Of a DNA stretch of 64,000 nt, positions 40,446 to 59,300 are shown one piece after another. The notes beneath the pieces are model-generated. The model was not told where the DNA came from. It did no database searches and saw only the letters and a program-made list of their open reading frames with translations. Position numbers and translations under genes: made by a program. The first letter of the stretch is position 1; each line of letters opens with the position of its first letter. This DNA comes from Nymphaea colorata (Eukaryota; Streptophyta; Magnoliopsida; Nymphaeales; Nymphaeaceae): contig NC_045138.2 in NCBI RefSeq assembly GCF_008831285.2, positions 37,129,115 through 37,193,114 on the forward strand, given 5' to 3'.

Positions 40446-41648
40446 GAAAAAAACGCGGGGGAAAGGGGAATTAAATTATTAATTTTGGTCTTCCAAAGAA
40501 GGTCCTATAACTCATTTTGATTTCCCAAGAAGATCCTAAACTTTTCACTTTAAACGTTAGCGGATTTTTTTTTTATGGCGATAAAGGAGCCAAATAAGAT
40601 GGATCAGAATGCGCACACACACCGAATCCTAAATCAATGACTCGGAATGTTTGCAACAGCAATCCGTTTGTACGGTTTGCTTTACGAAGCATCTTTTGGG
40701 CTTTCGAAGTTCAAAGCGCTACCTCATTAAACTAATGAGGATCATGACAATTCTTTAAAAGGTCAGCAAAATATTTAGGGGAATTTCAAACAACATTTTG
40801 AAAGTAACTCTACTTTCATCTTCTCCATTATTATCTGAAACTTCATACAAATAAGTTGGATTCACTTCACCAAAATCAAATTCAAATCAAAATCTAGTTG
40901 TCTGAAATTAAATATGCAAATCCAGCTAGCAAAACCTGCAAAATTTTGTTTCTAGTTGGAAGAATCATTGTGGAATCATAGTTGAGTATTGGATTTGAAT
41001 TTTGACTTCGTGTGGATCTGAATCCAACTAACAATGGAATCCTATTTAATACTTTAGGGTTAATTTGGCAAATGGAATAGTTTATAATTGTTCCATGGAT
41101 CTACTCCAAAACTTGGGCAGATTGTTAAAACATTTTTGAGGTGTTTCATATTGTTTTGTTTGTCAAACATACTCTTAGTTTGCCATACAAAAAAGTAAAT
41201 GATTCGAACAAATTCTAATCACCATATATTTGCTTTTTATAAGCCATGGAATCTCAAACCATTGATTTTAAGAACTTCTAAAAACATGACATGCGAGATA
41301 AGCATTAAGTTGTATTTATAGGTTTTTAAATATGAAGATCACATAATTATAGTTAGTTTTGCAAAAAATACAAGCGCACATTTGAAGTATTAAACTATAG
41401 TATATGGACGGGGCAGTTCCCCCGAAAAACTGGATTTGTTAATTATCCACCAAAGACGGACTCACCCGAGTTATGGACGGGGCAGTTCCGGGTCATACCC
41501 GACCCGTGGATGCACCTTCACTTTTGTTTTGGGGTTGTTTTCTTCTCCAAGCAACCCTCCGTTGCCTTGCTCTGTGAGGAGAGATCGAGGAAGAATCGGC
41601 GTGGAGTCGATCCCCCTCCGACGAGGCAGAAGAGACGGAGAGGCCGCC

Positions 41649-41705
<57 letters not shown>
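40446..41705. promoter_or_regulatory. Shared upstream region of PIG-Y-like (-) and RPT4 (+)
   Basis: About 1.2 kb between divergent genes. An exact 18-bp direct repeat, 'tatggacggggcagttcc', occurs at 41403-41420 and 41472-41489. A CGGGT..ACCCGACCCG block follows at 41489-41506. The last 50 bases are a pure GA repeat. No separate gene is recognised. Confidence 0.55.
41651..41705 (+). repeat. (GA)n microsatellite abutting the RPT4 start codon
   Basis: About 27 GA units run without interruption into the ATG at 41706. In the RPT4 frame the run reads Arg-Glu repeats, with no in-frame stop back to about 41436. No in-frame ATG lies upstream, so the proteasome start is still 41706. Confidence 0.95.
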
Positions 41706-47719
<6,014 letters not shown>

Positions 47720-50700
47720 CCTGGAGGGCTCTAACTTTGGATGGTTGGCCTTTTAAGTGCTAAGATCTGCCACGGCTTGCACACATCCTTGGAGACTTGG
47801 GGGAGTAATTCCATGTTTATTGGTCATCCTTACGTGAAAATTCTGTGTATTATTTTTCTTCTCCTTCGAGCATTACAGTTCTATTTTTGGAAAACATAAA
47901 TATTGGTGGTTCTTTGGTTCTTGGAGTAAGACCCCCTCCTCTGATAGTTGATAATGAAAACAAATGCAAAACCCGTTAGCAAATGGAATATCTTTTTACA
48001 TGAAACCGCGTTGGTCTTGTCCATAGTAACGAATATGCTACGACACGGTAACAAAGTTTTCTGCATGATCCTTTTCTTTTCCAGGAGGCGGATAGTCTAT
48101 GCGAATTTGTAGTCTCTAGTTCTTCAGGTGCTTGATCTTGTATGTGGACTTCGCTTCGGCCCCCAATGTTCGTTTGGCAAATCATTCTGCTTTGTACTGA
48201 AGGCAGTAAAACTGATATAACATGAATGATAGCACACGAAGAGGAGAGAAAAAACTGGTAATCTTCCAGCCATTAACAGGAGGTTTCTATCCAAACGGCT
48301 GGTCTTCTCCATCGTAGCAAAATAGTTTTAGACCGCTTGGTGATATATTTCCTCTAAATTAAAATTATTTTGGTGGAAATTTAGTGTTTTATTCTTATAT
48401 AAAGCCATTTTGTAATAGTTTATTCATTTGAAGATTATGGTCAAAGCCAGTGATGGAGTAGATTTTTTTTTTTGGGTTAAAGGTGCACCAATACTTCAAT
48501 TATAACTTTTAAGGGGGCAATCAATATGTGATAACTAAATGCCCATGATGGTACTAATATACTAATGAGCAATTGATGTATGCACGTGTTTCTGCTACTG
48601 GTAAAAAACTAATCCACAATGCTCTTTTGGGCAAAGGTAGCAAGATGGATGTGGGTTTTCTATCCAGATTGCTAGAACAAACATAAGGTTATGTATCTTG
48701 GGATGAGATTTAGCTGGAAAGAATGACCAGTTCATTATAAAATCCTCGAATGTTATGATTTACACACGGAGAAGAAAGTCTTGTTCAAGGAAGGGGTTGG
48801 CCGGCGCATGTGGACGGCCCTCGTTCATGCGAATGCTGGACAGTGAGGCAATGCAGCTGGTTTGAGTCCATCACGTTTGAATACATTGGGGTTTGGAAAG
48901 ACCAGCACATTGACCTGAACACAGGTTCATACTAACACTATTATTAATTTTTAGTAATATTAGATCGTTTCCAAGAGAAAAAAAAAAGCTGGTAGAGTTT
49001 AAGACCTTGCCATTTCACTTTTTGAGATTAGACTAGGGACCTTGTAAGGATTGGTGGTCCGCTTTCACCCTTTATATTTTGAAAAGAAAGAAAATAAAGG
49101 ACACAACTTGCTAAGTACTTGGGAGGCCCACAGTCTGAATCCACATTGTAAATATCGTATTTTATCGTCCAATATGCAAATAAAATTGTATTGATTTTTC
49201 TAACTTTTGAATATGAGATCCAAACTAAATATAGCCTATGTAGGCTGACGCTTGTCACTGTGTATGGCCAGAAATTTTTGTAGGTTGAGGAGCATAAGAA
49301 ATAGTACCAAGCAGTTTTATATATATAAAAGCTGACTGAACCAATGTTTATAAAAACTAACTAAAAGTAATAATAAATTCTAAAAAAAATAGGAAATATT
49401 AAAAGTCGCCACAAGGCACTTTTGAATTGAACATCTAATCGAACCGGGTTGTCACCGATTCGTATTCGAATGGGCCTGTTCCAGCCCATTTTGAACAACA
49501 TTGGGCCGATTCAGATGAGATTGGTTTGAACGGGGAGCGCGTGTTACACGAGCCCCACCGGGTCTTGCAACGACCACGGAAATTGAAGAAAAAGGAGACA
49601 AGATGAATGTAGAAAAATGAGAAAAGTAGGAGCTAAAAACTTTCTTACTCGATGGCAACTTCTCACCATTCTTTTGGGATGTCCTTTTCACTTTAACTGG
49701 AGCAAATGCTTCCATAGCAAGCAAGAATCCCATCATCCAATAGTGCGCTTTTGAATCCACAAAGATTCTCACAATTTTCTGAATCCAATCAAATTGAGAT
49801 TGGTTTGCGACCCTGAATTGAATAATTTAAAAAAAACATATGTTTTTACAGCATCAGAGAGGGAGAAAAAACCTAAAAATATTCATACAGAAATCTGCCA
49901 CATATATACATCTCTTGGATTTTTAAGTTTGAGTTATTTTGACACGATCCAATCAGCTTTTGTTTGTAATTTTTCGGATAAAGATATATTTTCTTGAGCA
50001 CAGACATGCACTTTTAAGCTTTATTTTTTGAGCCACCACCATGTTCGATTCTTCTAATTAACTTAAAAGTTTATAACCACTGAACTTACTTTGCAATCAT
50101 AACTGTGGGGTTGATCAATTCAGAGGAAAGGAATTGTGAAAAGGTTTAAGAAGACCATGCCATGTGTATACACACGAGAATGAGAAAGTGAGCTGTGCAC
50201 CCTGCCTTTCGCCTTTATTCCAAGAAAGGGAAAGAGAGAGACTAGGTGCTTCGGTTGGTCAGAAATAGATGAAAGCTACATCTAATACAATAATAAAATT
50301 ACGAAAATTATACTGCTCATGGCATGCGCATGTTTAGGACGTATCGATTGCTGAGCATGTGGTTCGGAAAGATGATCATCTGAATGCCTCTTTCTCTGCA
50401 AACGTATGCATACTTGCATCGTGTCGGCGTAAATGAATTATAATTTGATTGTTTAAACTTGAAAAGACGATTGACTTACCATACGTTTCTTGTTGAATAA
50501 CTCCAAAAATTATAGATACCTGTAAGGTTACATTGTAAAATGAAAAACTTTGGTCTGGTTTTGGCCCGTGGCGTAAGCAGCCGGGATATGTCCTGTTCTC
50601 TCTCTCTCTTTTGTATATATGAACATGATTATCTTGTCGTTTGGAGCCTGTTGCCGCCCGTGAAAGGGTGAGGAATGAATCTTCTCTACCACAAGCTTCG

Positions 50701-51059
50701 TGCTACTAATCATGTAGGCCTTTCCTTCAACGGATTCATCCGAACAACATTGATAGAGCCAGATTCTGCATGTTGGCTCGAAGCAAAACAAAGATCCATA
50801 ATTCGCTTCCCAAGATCCCTTTCTTAATCCAAGTACAACTTGAAACAACATATGATACTTAGAGTACAACAAGTGTTCTATCTACAGATCAACTTTTCGA
50901 ATACAAAGTATATTCTGAGATACAAATCAATATAGCTGCCGTTAATAGCAATCAATCTTATTCTGTCAAAAAAAGAAAAGAAAAAGGGTCCTATCAAACG
51001 TGTAGAAACAATGAAAGAATCATTGGAGAGAGATCAGAAAAGAGAGAATGAGTCATGGG
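47720..51059. other. Intergenic region between convergent RPT4 and NAC genes
   Basis: The RPT4 3'UTR occupies the first few hundred bases. The 3'UTR of the NAC gene lies before 51060. Between them is AT-rich spacer without a recognisable gene. A copy of a direct repeat that also occurs inside the NAC gene lies at about 50986-51049. Confidence 0.6.
50986..51049. repeat. Direct repeat, copy 1 (3' side of NAC gene last exon)
   Basis: Segment 'ggtc..ctatcaaacgtgtag', 'aaacaatgaaagaatcatt' and 'agatcagaaaagagag'. It recurs at 51801-51872 with small gaps. The two copies bracket the last coding exon of the NAC gene. Confidence 0.85.
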
Positions 51060-53742
51060 TTAGGCCAAGAATGATGCTGTGTCGACCTGTAAAGGCAATT
51101 TCTGTGTTAGTTGTGGGGAGGGCATTTGGTTAAAAGTCTGATCCGTTGTAGTTGGGGAGTCGTAGCTGGGCTGGTGCAGGCTCAAATGGTGATGACCCTG
51201 TGCCAGTTCCTTCATCAATGGCTGTGCTGATACTACACCTCTGCTGTAGCAATCCGCAATCCCAGCAGCCGCGTTGGAGTTCACACCAAGAAGCTTCGAC
51301 TTGGCGGAGACGCCGATATGACGTGCAGAAACACCACACTGTCTCGGCTGCGTCTGATAGAAGACTTTGGACACCACCAACTCCCCTTCTTTCTCCTCCT
51401 CCTGCGACCCCAGGTGGTACTGGTGCATGACCCAGTTGGTCTTCTGGGGCTTCTTCAATCTGCCATAGTTGGTGTAGAGCACCAAGATCTTCTTGTAGCC
51501 TTTGGTCTTCCCATTAACCAAGATGGGCCTCGTCTTCCCCGTCTTGTGCCATCTTGTTTCTCCACCTTGTTCATCTGACTGAACCTTTCTTCTCTTCCTT
51601 GTTCCTGTGGTGTATGCTTTGGAGGGGTAGTGGAAGAAGTGGCGAGAAAGACCATCCATGTTAACGCCTGTTAATGGGATACCAACATGCAAAATGATTA
51701 GATTCTTATTGTATATTACAATTATTACTGAAATCCATGTCCATTTCTGTAGTGCATATGATATTTTATTTCATTTTATCAATTCAAATAAAAAGAAAAA
51801 AGGTCCTCTATCAAACGTGTAGAAACAATGAAAGAATCATTCGACAGATGGAGAAAGATCAGAAAAGAGAGTGAGCATTGGCACTAGCAATCATCAATCA
51901 AAGTTCAGCCTTTCGTCTTCTGTAACTGATCTAATTCATTTATAGACGACGGAGTAACATAAATGGAGTTACTTAAAACCTTTCGTCGTCTGTAACTGAT
52001 CTAATTCATTTATAGACGAAGGAGTAACATAAATGGAGTTACTTAAAACAGTATTGTCTATTGCATGAACTGGGATATATATAAGGGCGATGTCCAACGA
52101 AATCAGCTTTATGATGCAGTATATGTTCGGGAAGATGTGAGTGATCCGCTATGAAATTGATGCGTACAATGGGAGGGTTTTGAAAAAGCTCGTTAAGTTG
52201 ATAAAAGAGATCCAAAAATGAAATAAATAGATATCAGTTATATTATTTATGTAAACCGAAGAATAATAGAAAATAATAATAGTCAATCCGAACCTAATTT
52301 GCACCCAAATTAGAAAACATCCCATGCATAGAATTTCAAAAACAACATAGAGGTGTAACATATATGTACAGGCTCAGAACAAGTTAGGGACAGATCTCTA
52401 CCAGTTGATACCAAAAGATGTAGACCAAATCAAACTCGAACCATTAAGGTTTACGAAATGCAGTATGTGTTTTCAAAAGCGAAGAAAAAGCACTTGATAT
52501 ATTAATTACTAGCTTTTGTTTCTTATATCTAATGAATCAAGGGTTTTAAATCTCTCTATCGCTATATTTTTATTTGCTTATGTATACATTATAATTTCAT
52601 AAAAACAAACTTTTTTGGTCGTACGATATCTAGAAAGAGAGAGAAGAGACAAAGGGGCTACTTTTGAATCCCACATGCCAAATGGTTAGGCCACATGCCA
52701 TCACGGTGCCCCTCAAGAAAGGGGCTTTGGAACCGAGGGGACCGCACCTTTCCGGCGGCCGAATACCAACTTTGGCCTTCGTCAGGCACGTTGAGAAAAA
52801 AAAAAAACCTATATAAATAACTAAGTCGGTTAAGTTTTTTCTTTTATATATATATATATATATATAAATCACTTTTTGTCAAGGCTGAAGAAAAGGGATG
52901 GTGCTGTCCGTCGGTCCCACGTAAAGTAAAGATATCATATTTATTTGTTGCTTGAACAACAAGAAAAGTCCCACGCGGCAAAAGACAAGGACGAACTCAT
53001 TCGGAATGATTTAATCTACGTTGATAAAATCAAAAACCATTTAAACCTCTACGTATTCGGCGATGTCCAGCACAACGTATTGACCTGCTGCCTATACATT
53101 GTCCACATAATTCGAAAATATCTTGAATAGGACGGCATGTTGATCCTGAACTCACGATCACGATATCTTCAAGGTGGTGTTTCTGCAACCCTTGTGGTGT
53201 ACCGATCCAGAAGTCACGATCTTTCTTTTCAAGATGGTGGTTCTGCAATTCCTTGTGGTATTGACACGATGGAGAGTTTTTTTGTTTTATCTCTATATGC
53301 TTGAAACTTTTTCTCCAGATCTACCGGTTGTAACAAGAAGTTCAGAATTTGGAGGCCGACCGATACCAATTAACGTGTCCACATTAGCGGGAACATCCTT
53401 AAGCTGTGCATGCATGAAGAAAAGCATTGACGAACCAAAATTGATCAATCACTAACCAGGAAGCTTCTCCGGGTGGGTGTAGCATATGCCTTCGTCCCCT
53501 TGGATCAGAGGGATGAATTCATGGAGCAGAGGGTGGAGCTTGGAGGCGTCGCCTTTCACCTTCCCTTCCAGATGCTCCAGGAGCTCTTGGTCCGTCGGAT
53601 CGAACTTCACCCCCGCTGGCAATCCCGGCAAATTGTGAAGCACTATAACCTGTTCATTCAACAAACAGAGACAACGAGAGAGAGGGAGAGAACTAATTGT
53701 TAATTATCATAAAACCACTCGAAAGGAAAAGCAATCTCTCTG

Positions 53743-53810
<68 letters not shown>

Positions 53811-53940
53811 AGTGAGCACGAACCTTGTCGCCACGATCGAGGCGTTGGTCATCTCGGACGGGGTGGCCGCACGAAGGGCAACTCCTGGTGCAAGCGTCCT
53901 CCTGCTGCAGGCAGCTGCTGCTCTCATCGTCTCTGATCAT
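51060..53940 (-). CDS. NAC073: NAC-domain transcription factor, NAC073/SND2 group
   Basis: Exons 53940-53824, 53649-53457 and 51667-51060 join in phase to 305 residues. The short N-terminus has a CxxC-type segment ([10 protein letters not shown], about 17-26) typical of this subgroup. The NAC domain begins at about residue 46 ([25 protein letters not shown]). It continues with [82 protein letters not shown] and [20 protein letters not shown]. The remaining tail is Gln/Ser/His-rich, as in activation regions. In Arabidopsis, members regulate secondary-wall formation. The conserved domain supports DNA binding; the target programme is inferred from the subgroup. The start at 53940 is the first in-frame ATG; a longer frame begins only at a TTG. 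Confidence 0.92.
51801..51872. repeat. Direct repeat, copy 2 (NAC gene intron 2)
   Basis: Matches the segment at 50986-51049. It includes 'tatcaaacgtgtagaaacaa' and 'tgaaagaatcatt' exactly, then 'agatcagaaaagagag' after a short insertion. Confidence 0.85.
51909..52048. repeat. Tandem duplication, 2 x 70 bp
   Basis: Two adjacent 70-bp copies starting 'cctttcgtc' and ending 'ggagttacttaaaa' differ at only about two positions, implying a recent duplication. Confidence 0.95.
53745..53808. repeat. (TA)32 microsatellite in NAC gene intron 1
   Basis: A pure TA run of 64 bases lies in the 174-bp first intron, starting about 15 bases inside the donor on the minus strand. It makes up over a third of that intron. 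Confidence 0.95.
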
Positions 53941-56187
53941 CTTCTTCCTCTCCTGATCCACCTGAACATGCCTTCTCGTGCCACTATCCAGCCCCCTCCC
54001 TCCCCAACAAGGGAAACTTGTTAACCAAACCAATAGAGAGAGAGAGGCAAAGAGCAAACGATCTTTCAACTATAAGAGAGGCCGGAGAGAGATAGAGAGA
54101 GGGGGTTCTCTTGAAATTCAAGATAAGACAAAGATGAGCAAGGAAGAAGGGTCGTATAGATTTTGGTCTTCCTCAGGAATAAATTAGTAGGTTACTTGAT
54201 TCTTAAGTCACCTCTACCAATAAAAGAATTGACGTCTAGGCGAGTCGGTCATGTGAAAAGGATACGAGGCGAGGGAACAGGGATTGAGGGCTGATGCTTG
54301 AGTGAGCATGGGGCAACTGTGGCAGCAGACGTTTCACCTTTGCTAGGAAGGCGATGGAGGTAGGAGAGCCCTGAAGAAAAGGAAGGGAAGAGAAGGGAGT
54401 TAAGAGGTCACACCTTTGTGTGGGCTTGAGTGGCTTACAAGAAAAGTCTCTCTCCTGTCTGACCGTCATCCTCAACCGCCACTTCTTCTTAGTTTTACAC
54501 AGTCTTAATTACAATTACAAATGCTGTGAAGAGGCATCTGATTTCTTCATATCGTATATGACATCAGGTTCCTTGGATTTTAAGTTCCATTTAAGATCGG
54601 AACTACCCCTTGAGAAGCCAACCAGCCAACCCCTTCATTTTTGGAGGAGAAAGAAAAAAGAGATTTAACTTATGAACACATTTTCTCTGCAATTTTTTTA
54701 GATCATTGATTGTCTTTTAAGAATTGCTTAATTTTGCTTTCTGCCACTTTAAGTTAAACTTCATGACAAACTTGTATTCTAATTTTCAAATAATGTTTTT
54801 ATAGGCAGTGCCTGAATTTCCAATCAAATTGATCAAGTGACTTATGATTGGTTTACACAATTTTCATACTTTACTCGGTGCATATTGTGTAAAGAATTTA
54901 AGATGTTTGCCACCTCTAAGGTGGAGATGGAATCTTTCATCCTTGTGAGCTTCAATAGACAATGGACTCTCCTTGGTGAGCACCATCCATCCACAGGGAT
55001 CGGGAGGGAACAAATTAGTGATATTGAAAATTTCAGGCAAGTTTTAGAAATCTACCTAAGTAGATGATTAAACCTGCTCTTATTCGGAACTGGTCTAAAA
55101 TATAATCATTTATGTAATTCATAAGCACAAAAAAATTGTAGAACTAAGCCAATGATACCCAACTCGAAAGTCATTAAAATTAATGGAACCCAGTTCAAAT
55201 TTGTTTGGTAACTGTAACATATTGTTATCGAACCCTCTCAAAAATTGTGGTAAATTCATAAAAATTATGGTAAATTCATGTATCAACAGTGTTTCATAAA
55301 TCTACCCATGTTTTTTGAGTTAGTTCTTGTGATCCTAACAATTTATTACGGTTGTCAAATGAGCCTAGGGTCTGAAATTATCATTTCCATTTGAACGTAA
55401 AACTGTCAACGTATTGATATGTGTTGGGAGCGTGTGAACCGTGTGCTAGTTAAAGATTCGCGTACATATGTGTTGAAAGCCTGTGAACAGTATATTCTAT
55501 GCTATTGTGATAGCTAGAATCAAACACGACTCGGGATATGGTACTCTATATATATATATATATGGCAGGTTTGGATTGGAGGGATAAATTTTGGTTAATT
55601 TATGTCATAAACTTGAAGAAGCGAGACCCGCTTATGAAGTGAAAGAGATGAAGATGGGATTGTAAATGAGAACTTTCTTGTTTGTCCTTTTCCTTTCTAA
55701 TGAGTTAATTGTATTTTCTAATGAGTTAATTGTATAAGGAAATATTATTGGTCGCCCAAATCTTGGTATATGGCCTAGACTTTTTTCTTATATAGGGAAC
55801 TGCATGTTTTCTTTGAAGCCATACTTGGTTTGGTAGAGACTTTGTCGATCGCTCGTGTTAAAGTTAACATTACTTTGATAACCTGACTCACTCTCACACT
55901 AGGCTGAGGTTTATAAGTTACCGGATCCCTACCTGTCCCCTATCAATTTAGATTTTAATATCCATTTGACAAGCCCGGAATGGTATGGAAAGTACGGGAT
56001 GAACCGTCTATCCATAACCAAATGAATTCAATTTAAGTGCATTGAATCACTTTCAACTCATAAAAACACTTTGCTTTTATCAACCATGAAAAAGAAAAAT
56101 TGTCCCCAATAATGTATTTAAATAAAACAATCTTGGCAACATGCCATGGATCCAAGGCTAACTACAATTGAGTCGAGCTCTCTTTGG

Positions 56188-56340
56188 GGGGTGGTGACGT
56201 AGCCCAGTGTAAAAGGGCTGGGTCAGACCCCAGTTCAGTTTCCATAAGCTTGATGGCCGCACTTTTCGACCCAAGGACCCAACTGGCCTAGCGCCCCGGG
56301 CCATAATGGCACAGTTGCCGCCAATAATGGCAGGTCAACA
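56188..56340 (+). mobile_element. tRNA-derived SINE candidate
   Basis: The head reads like a degraded tRNA gene. The A-box-like TAGCCCAGTGTA is at 56200-56211 and the B-box-like AGTTCAGTTTCC at 56232-56243, at tRNA-like spacing. A 'gggggtggtgacg' lead-in precedes them, and a GC-rich unrelated body follows. It cannot fold as a complete tRNA. The 3' end and target duplication are not clear. Confidence 0.4.
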
Positions 56341-59300
56341 TACAACTGGGTGGACCATTTTCATGAAGTTTCGAAATTCAAGCCCACAATTTGGATTCAA
56401 AGTGGCCATTTAAACGATTTCATTAATACTACTTTGCAGTTTTTTTTAATGGCATTTTACTTTCTTCTCAAGCTTCTTAAATAAATCCTCTAGTTTTGGG
56501 ATACGACAATGTTTGAAGTTCTTACAAGAGAAATTGGTATTGTATAAGTGGAAAGACCCTTAAGAAATCATCTTAATCGTTGATATTTTTAGGATGAAAG
56601 ACTGAGAGAAAATGAAGGAGAAAAAAATGTTAATTAATGCTAGATGACGTTATATGACTAAAATATCATATCTTTTTTTTTTTTTTTCTCTCATTCATTT
56701 TGTTTCAGTCTTCCATAAAAGGCATGTTCCCTGACCAATTAAAATTATGAATTTACTTAAAACGAGACTCAATCGGCTTTGGACGTTGGAGGTCAATTGT
56801 AAATATACACTAAAAAAATTAAAAGACTAGTTCATTTTGGGCTTAGGCGTTTCTTTTCAATAAACATAATTTAGATGCACTTCCCAGTTTCCAACTTGGA
56901 GATCATGAACATAGAATACACATGCTTTGAATGAACAAATAGATTAATTTATAAAGACATTAAAAATTATTAGTCCAGTCGTGTTGGGCGAATAAGATTG
57001 TTTACTAAATCTAAACTTTTTTGGACATGAAATCATCTTTGTAGTTAGGTTGTTTCTTATGTTTCTCTTTAAAGATAATCAATGCATATTTTCAACATCT
57101 AATAAAACGAAGAATATTTAAAATTCCCCTTGCATATCGGCTAGAATCATTTTGGTTTTACCGATGTGTGGCAGCTGATACGAATCAATGTTGACAACTT
57201 CTTTTCCTAATCAATTATATTGACTACCTGAAGAAACCCATATGCTTCAGCTTCAATAAGATTCTAAGCTGTCATGATCAAAACGAAAGAATCATCATGG
57301 AAGGCAGATCAAAACGAAAGAATCCTGAGACCTGGAAAAGTTTCATGGCGTCCACGTCCCATCAAACAAAAAATTTGGGTCCTCTACAGGTGTCGGTGGT
57401 TGATAGGCGGCCAGTCGTAGGTTTCGATGAAATACAGAATATAAATGGATAACAATTATTTATTATCTAAATTATGAATCTTCGTAATTAACTGGGCAAA
57501 TAAAGGCGATGTATGACATGAATAGAAAAAAAGGGGGATCTTAAGAAAAATTGGGAATCTCCCCCCCTTTTTTACAATTCGAAAGTGTAATACCTAATAT
57601 AATAAATATTAATATTGTACATATATATCTGTTCCTACTCTATATCATACATATAGATTGTTATAACAATCATTTCCTCAAGTGGGTATCTTGAACTACC
57701 CATGAATTATTTATTGGAATAAGATTCATGGGCTTAATTTTGAATTGATTGAAATTAAAAAAGAAAAAGCTACTCTTTGAACTTTGAAATTCAAACAAAG
57801 CATTATTTTCTTATTTGTACTCAATGATGATCTTCCATGGATCCACCTATATAAGCCGCTGCTAAGGTTGCAAAAGCCATTGGTGGTTTTCTAATCCAAG
57901 TAAAATGAGAAAAAAAAAGTGCCATTCAGAAAATGTTAAATAGAAAACCATGAGATGGAAAAATTGCTGAAAACTGCTACAAAAGCAACATATCTTGTAT
58001 TATATTAAGAATAGATGAAATTATACATGAAACTATCATTATTCCTTCAGTTACCTTCATGGTTAGCAAAGTTAAGCACAAAACTGCAGAAGTTTTCTTG
58101 TTTTTTTTTTTTCTCTTTTTCTCTTCTTAAGATCAAGTAAACCTGACTGCCAAGTATCTAGGGATCCACTCAGTTCAAACTTCAAACATCACAACTTTTA
58201 CTCGCTATAGTCAATCATCAAGCCAATTAATCTTTGCGTGATCAAGATTACAATGTTCATATTTAATCGAGGGTCTTCAACTAATCGGCATTTTTCCTTG
58301 TTACCAACTGCTGAATCACTACTTCGAATCTATGCACCGTTTGACAGTTATCTCATGTCCAGTTCACAGGATCTACAGGTTCTTTTGGCCGCAAGAACGA
58401 GTTATTATTGTACCATGATATTGAAGCATACTTATATGACAATAACAACGTGTTACTATTGCCAAACGGTTATCCTAACACTTTAGCGATCGGGAACATA
58501 CATATTAGGTGTCAGTCAAAGGGCTTTCACCTTAGAGTTTTACATTGCCAAGCGAAAGGCACGGCTAGATTTGTTAATCCAGCATCAATTATCGAGATCC
58601 GAAGACCTTAAGTATATGTATATCCAGAATGAAATGTGGTTATTGTTGAGATAAAAATCCGATCAAACTTATTGTTGTTATGATTATTATTATTACTCTT
58701 ACGATGTGAGGTTTGAAATGAAGAGTTGTAGGCAGTTGGTCCAACTGGCAAGTTCAGTTCAATTCAAAGTTTATGGTGTACTGTTCTCACCACCAGGGGT
58801 CCCAGCACCGCCCTTGCAAATGGAGCAAGAATTCAAATTTCCGGTTTACCTAACAGATCTATCGGAATCAGTGGAAGAGCGTCTTCGTTTTCGTCCCTTA
58901 TGAATCATAGGCTTAAAATTATTTATTTTTTTGTAATATAGATTATTGGGATCCACAGCTGTGCCACATGATTGTGCAGAGAAATGTTGTGAATAATAAC
59001 GATTTCAGGATCGAATGTGAATCTTTCAACAGTATGGAATGGCACATGTTGCAAGCACTCTACAAATTTCAAAAACCAGCCAACCGTTTTAACAATTTCT
59101 GTCGTCCTCTCTTAAGCTTTGGCTTTCACTCGGGCACTGGAACACACCTGCACTTCACCTCATTGAGTCAAGTCGGATGTTCCTAATTAGAACTTGTTAT
59201 TTGAACACTTGCTCACAAAATATTTACTAGTGCTTGAAGATTGCAAGTGAAATTTTTTTAGCGTAAGAGCAGTTATGTTATGAGAGCTTGGGTCCGGGTC

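Larger units (their letters stand above)
51668..53456 (-). other. Second intron of the NAC gene, 1.79 kb
   Basis: Minus-strand donor CCTG|GTTAGT and acceptor TTAACAG|GC. It contains direct-repeat copy 2 (51801-51872), a 70-bp tandem duplication (51909-52048), a TA microsatellite near 52846-52866 and an imperfect duplication near 53148-53260. No gene is recognised inside. Confidence 0.7.

Noticed and set aside
53697-54069. Frames with Tyr-Ile repeats, and a longer N-terminus for the NAC protein
   Set aside because: The Tyr-Ile text is the TA microsatellite. The longer frame starts with TTG, whereas the first in-frame ATG (53940) gives the subgroup's usual N-terminus.
56188-56260. Functional tRNA gene
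   Set aside because: A- and B-box-like words are present, but no complete acceptor, D, anticodon and T stems can be paired; a SINE head is the better reading.
58238-58903. Moderate-length plus-strand frames in the gene-poor region
   Set aside because: No recognisable motif, no consistent splice structure and stop codons in every frame between them; not supported as a gene.
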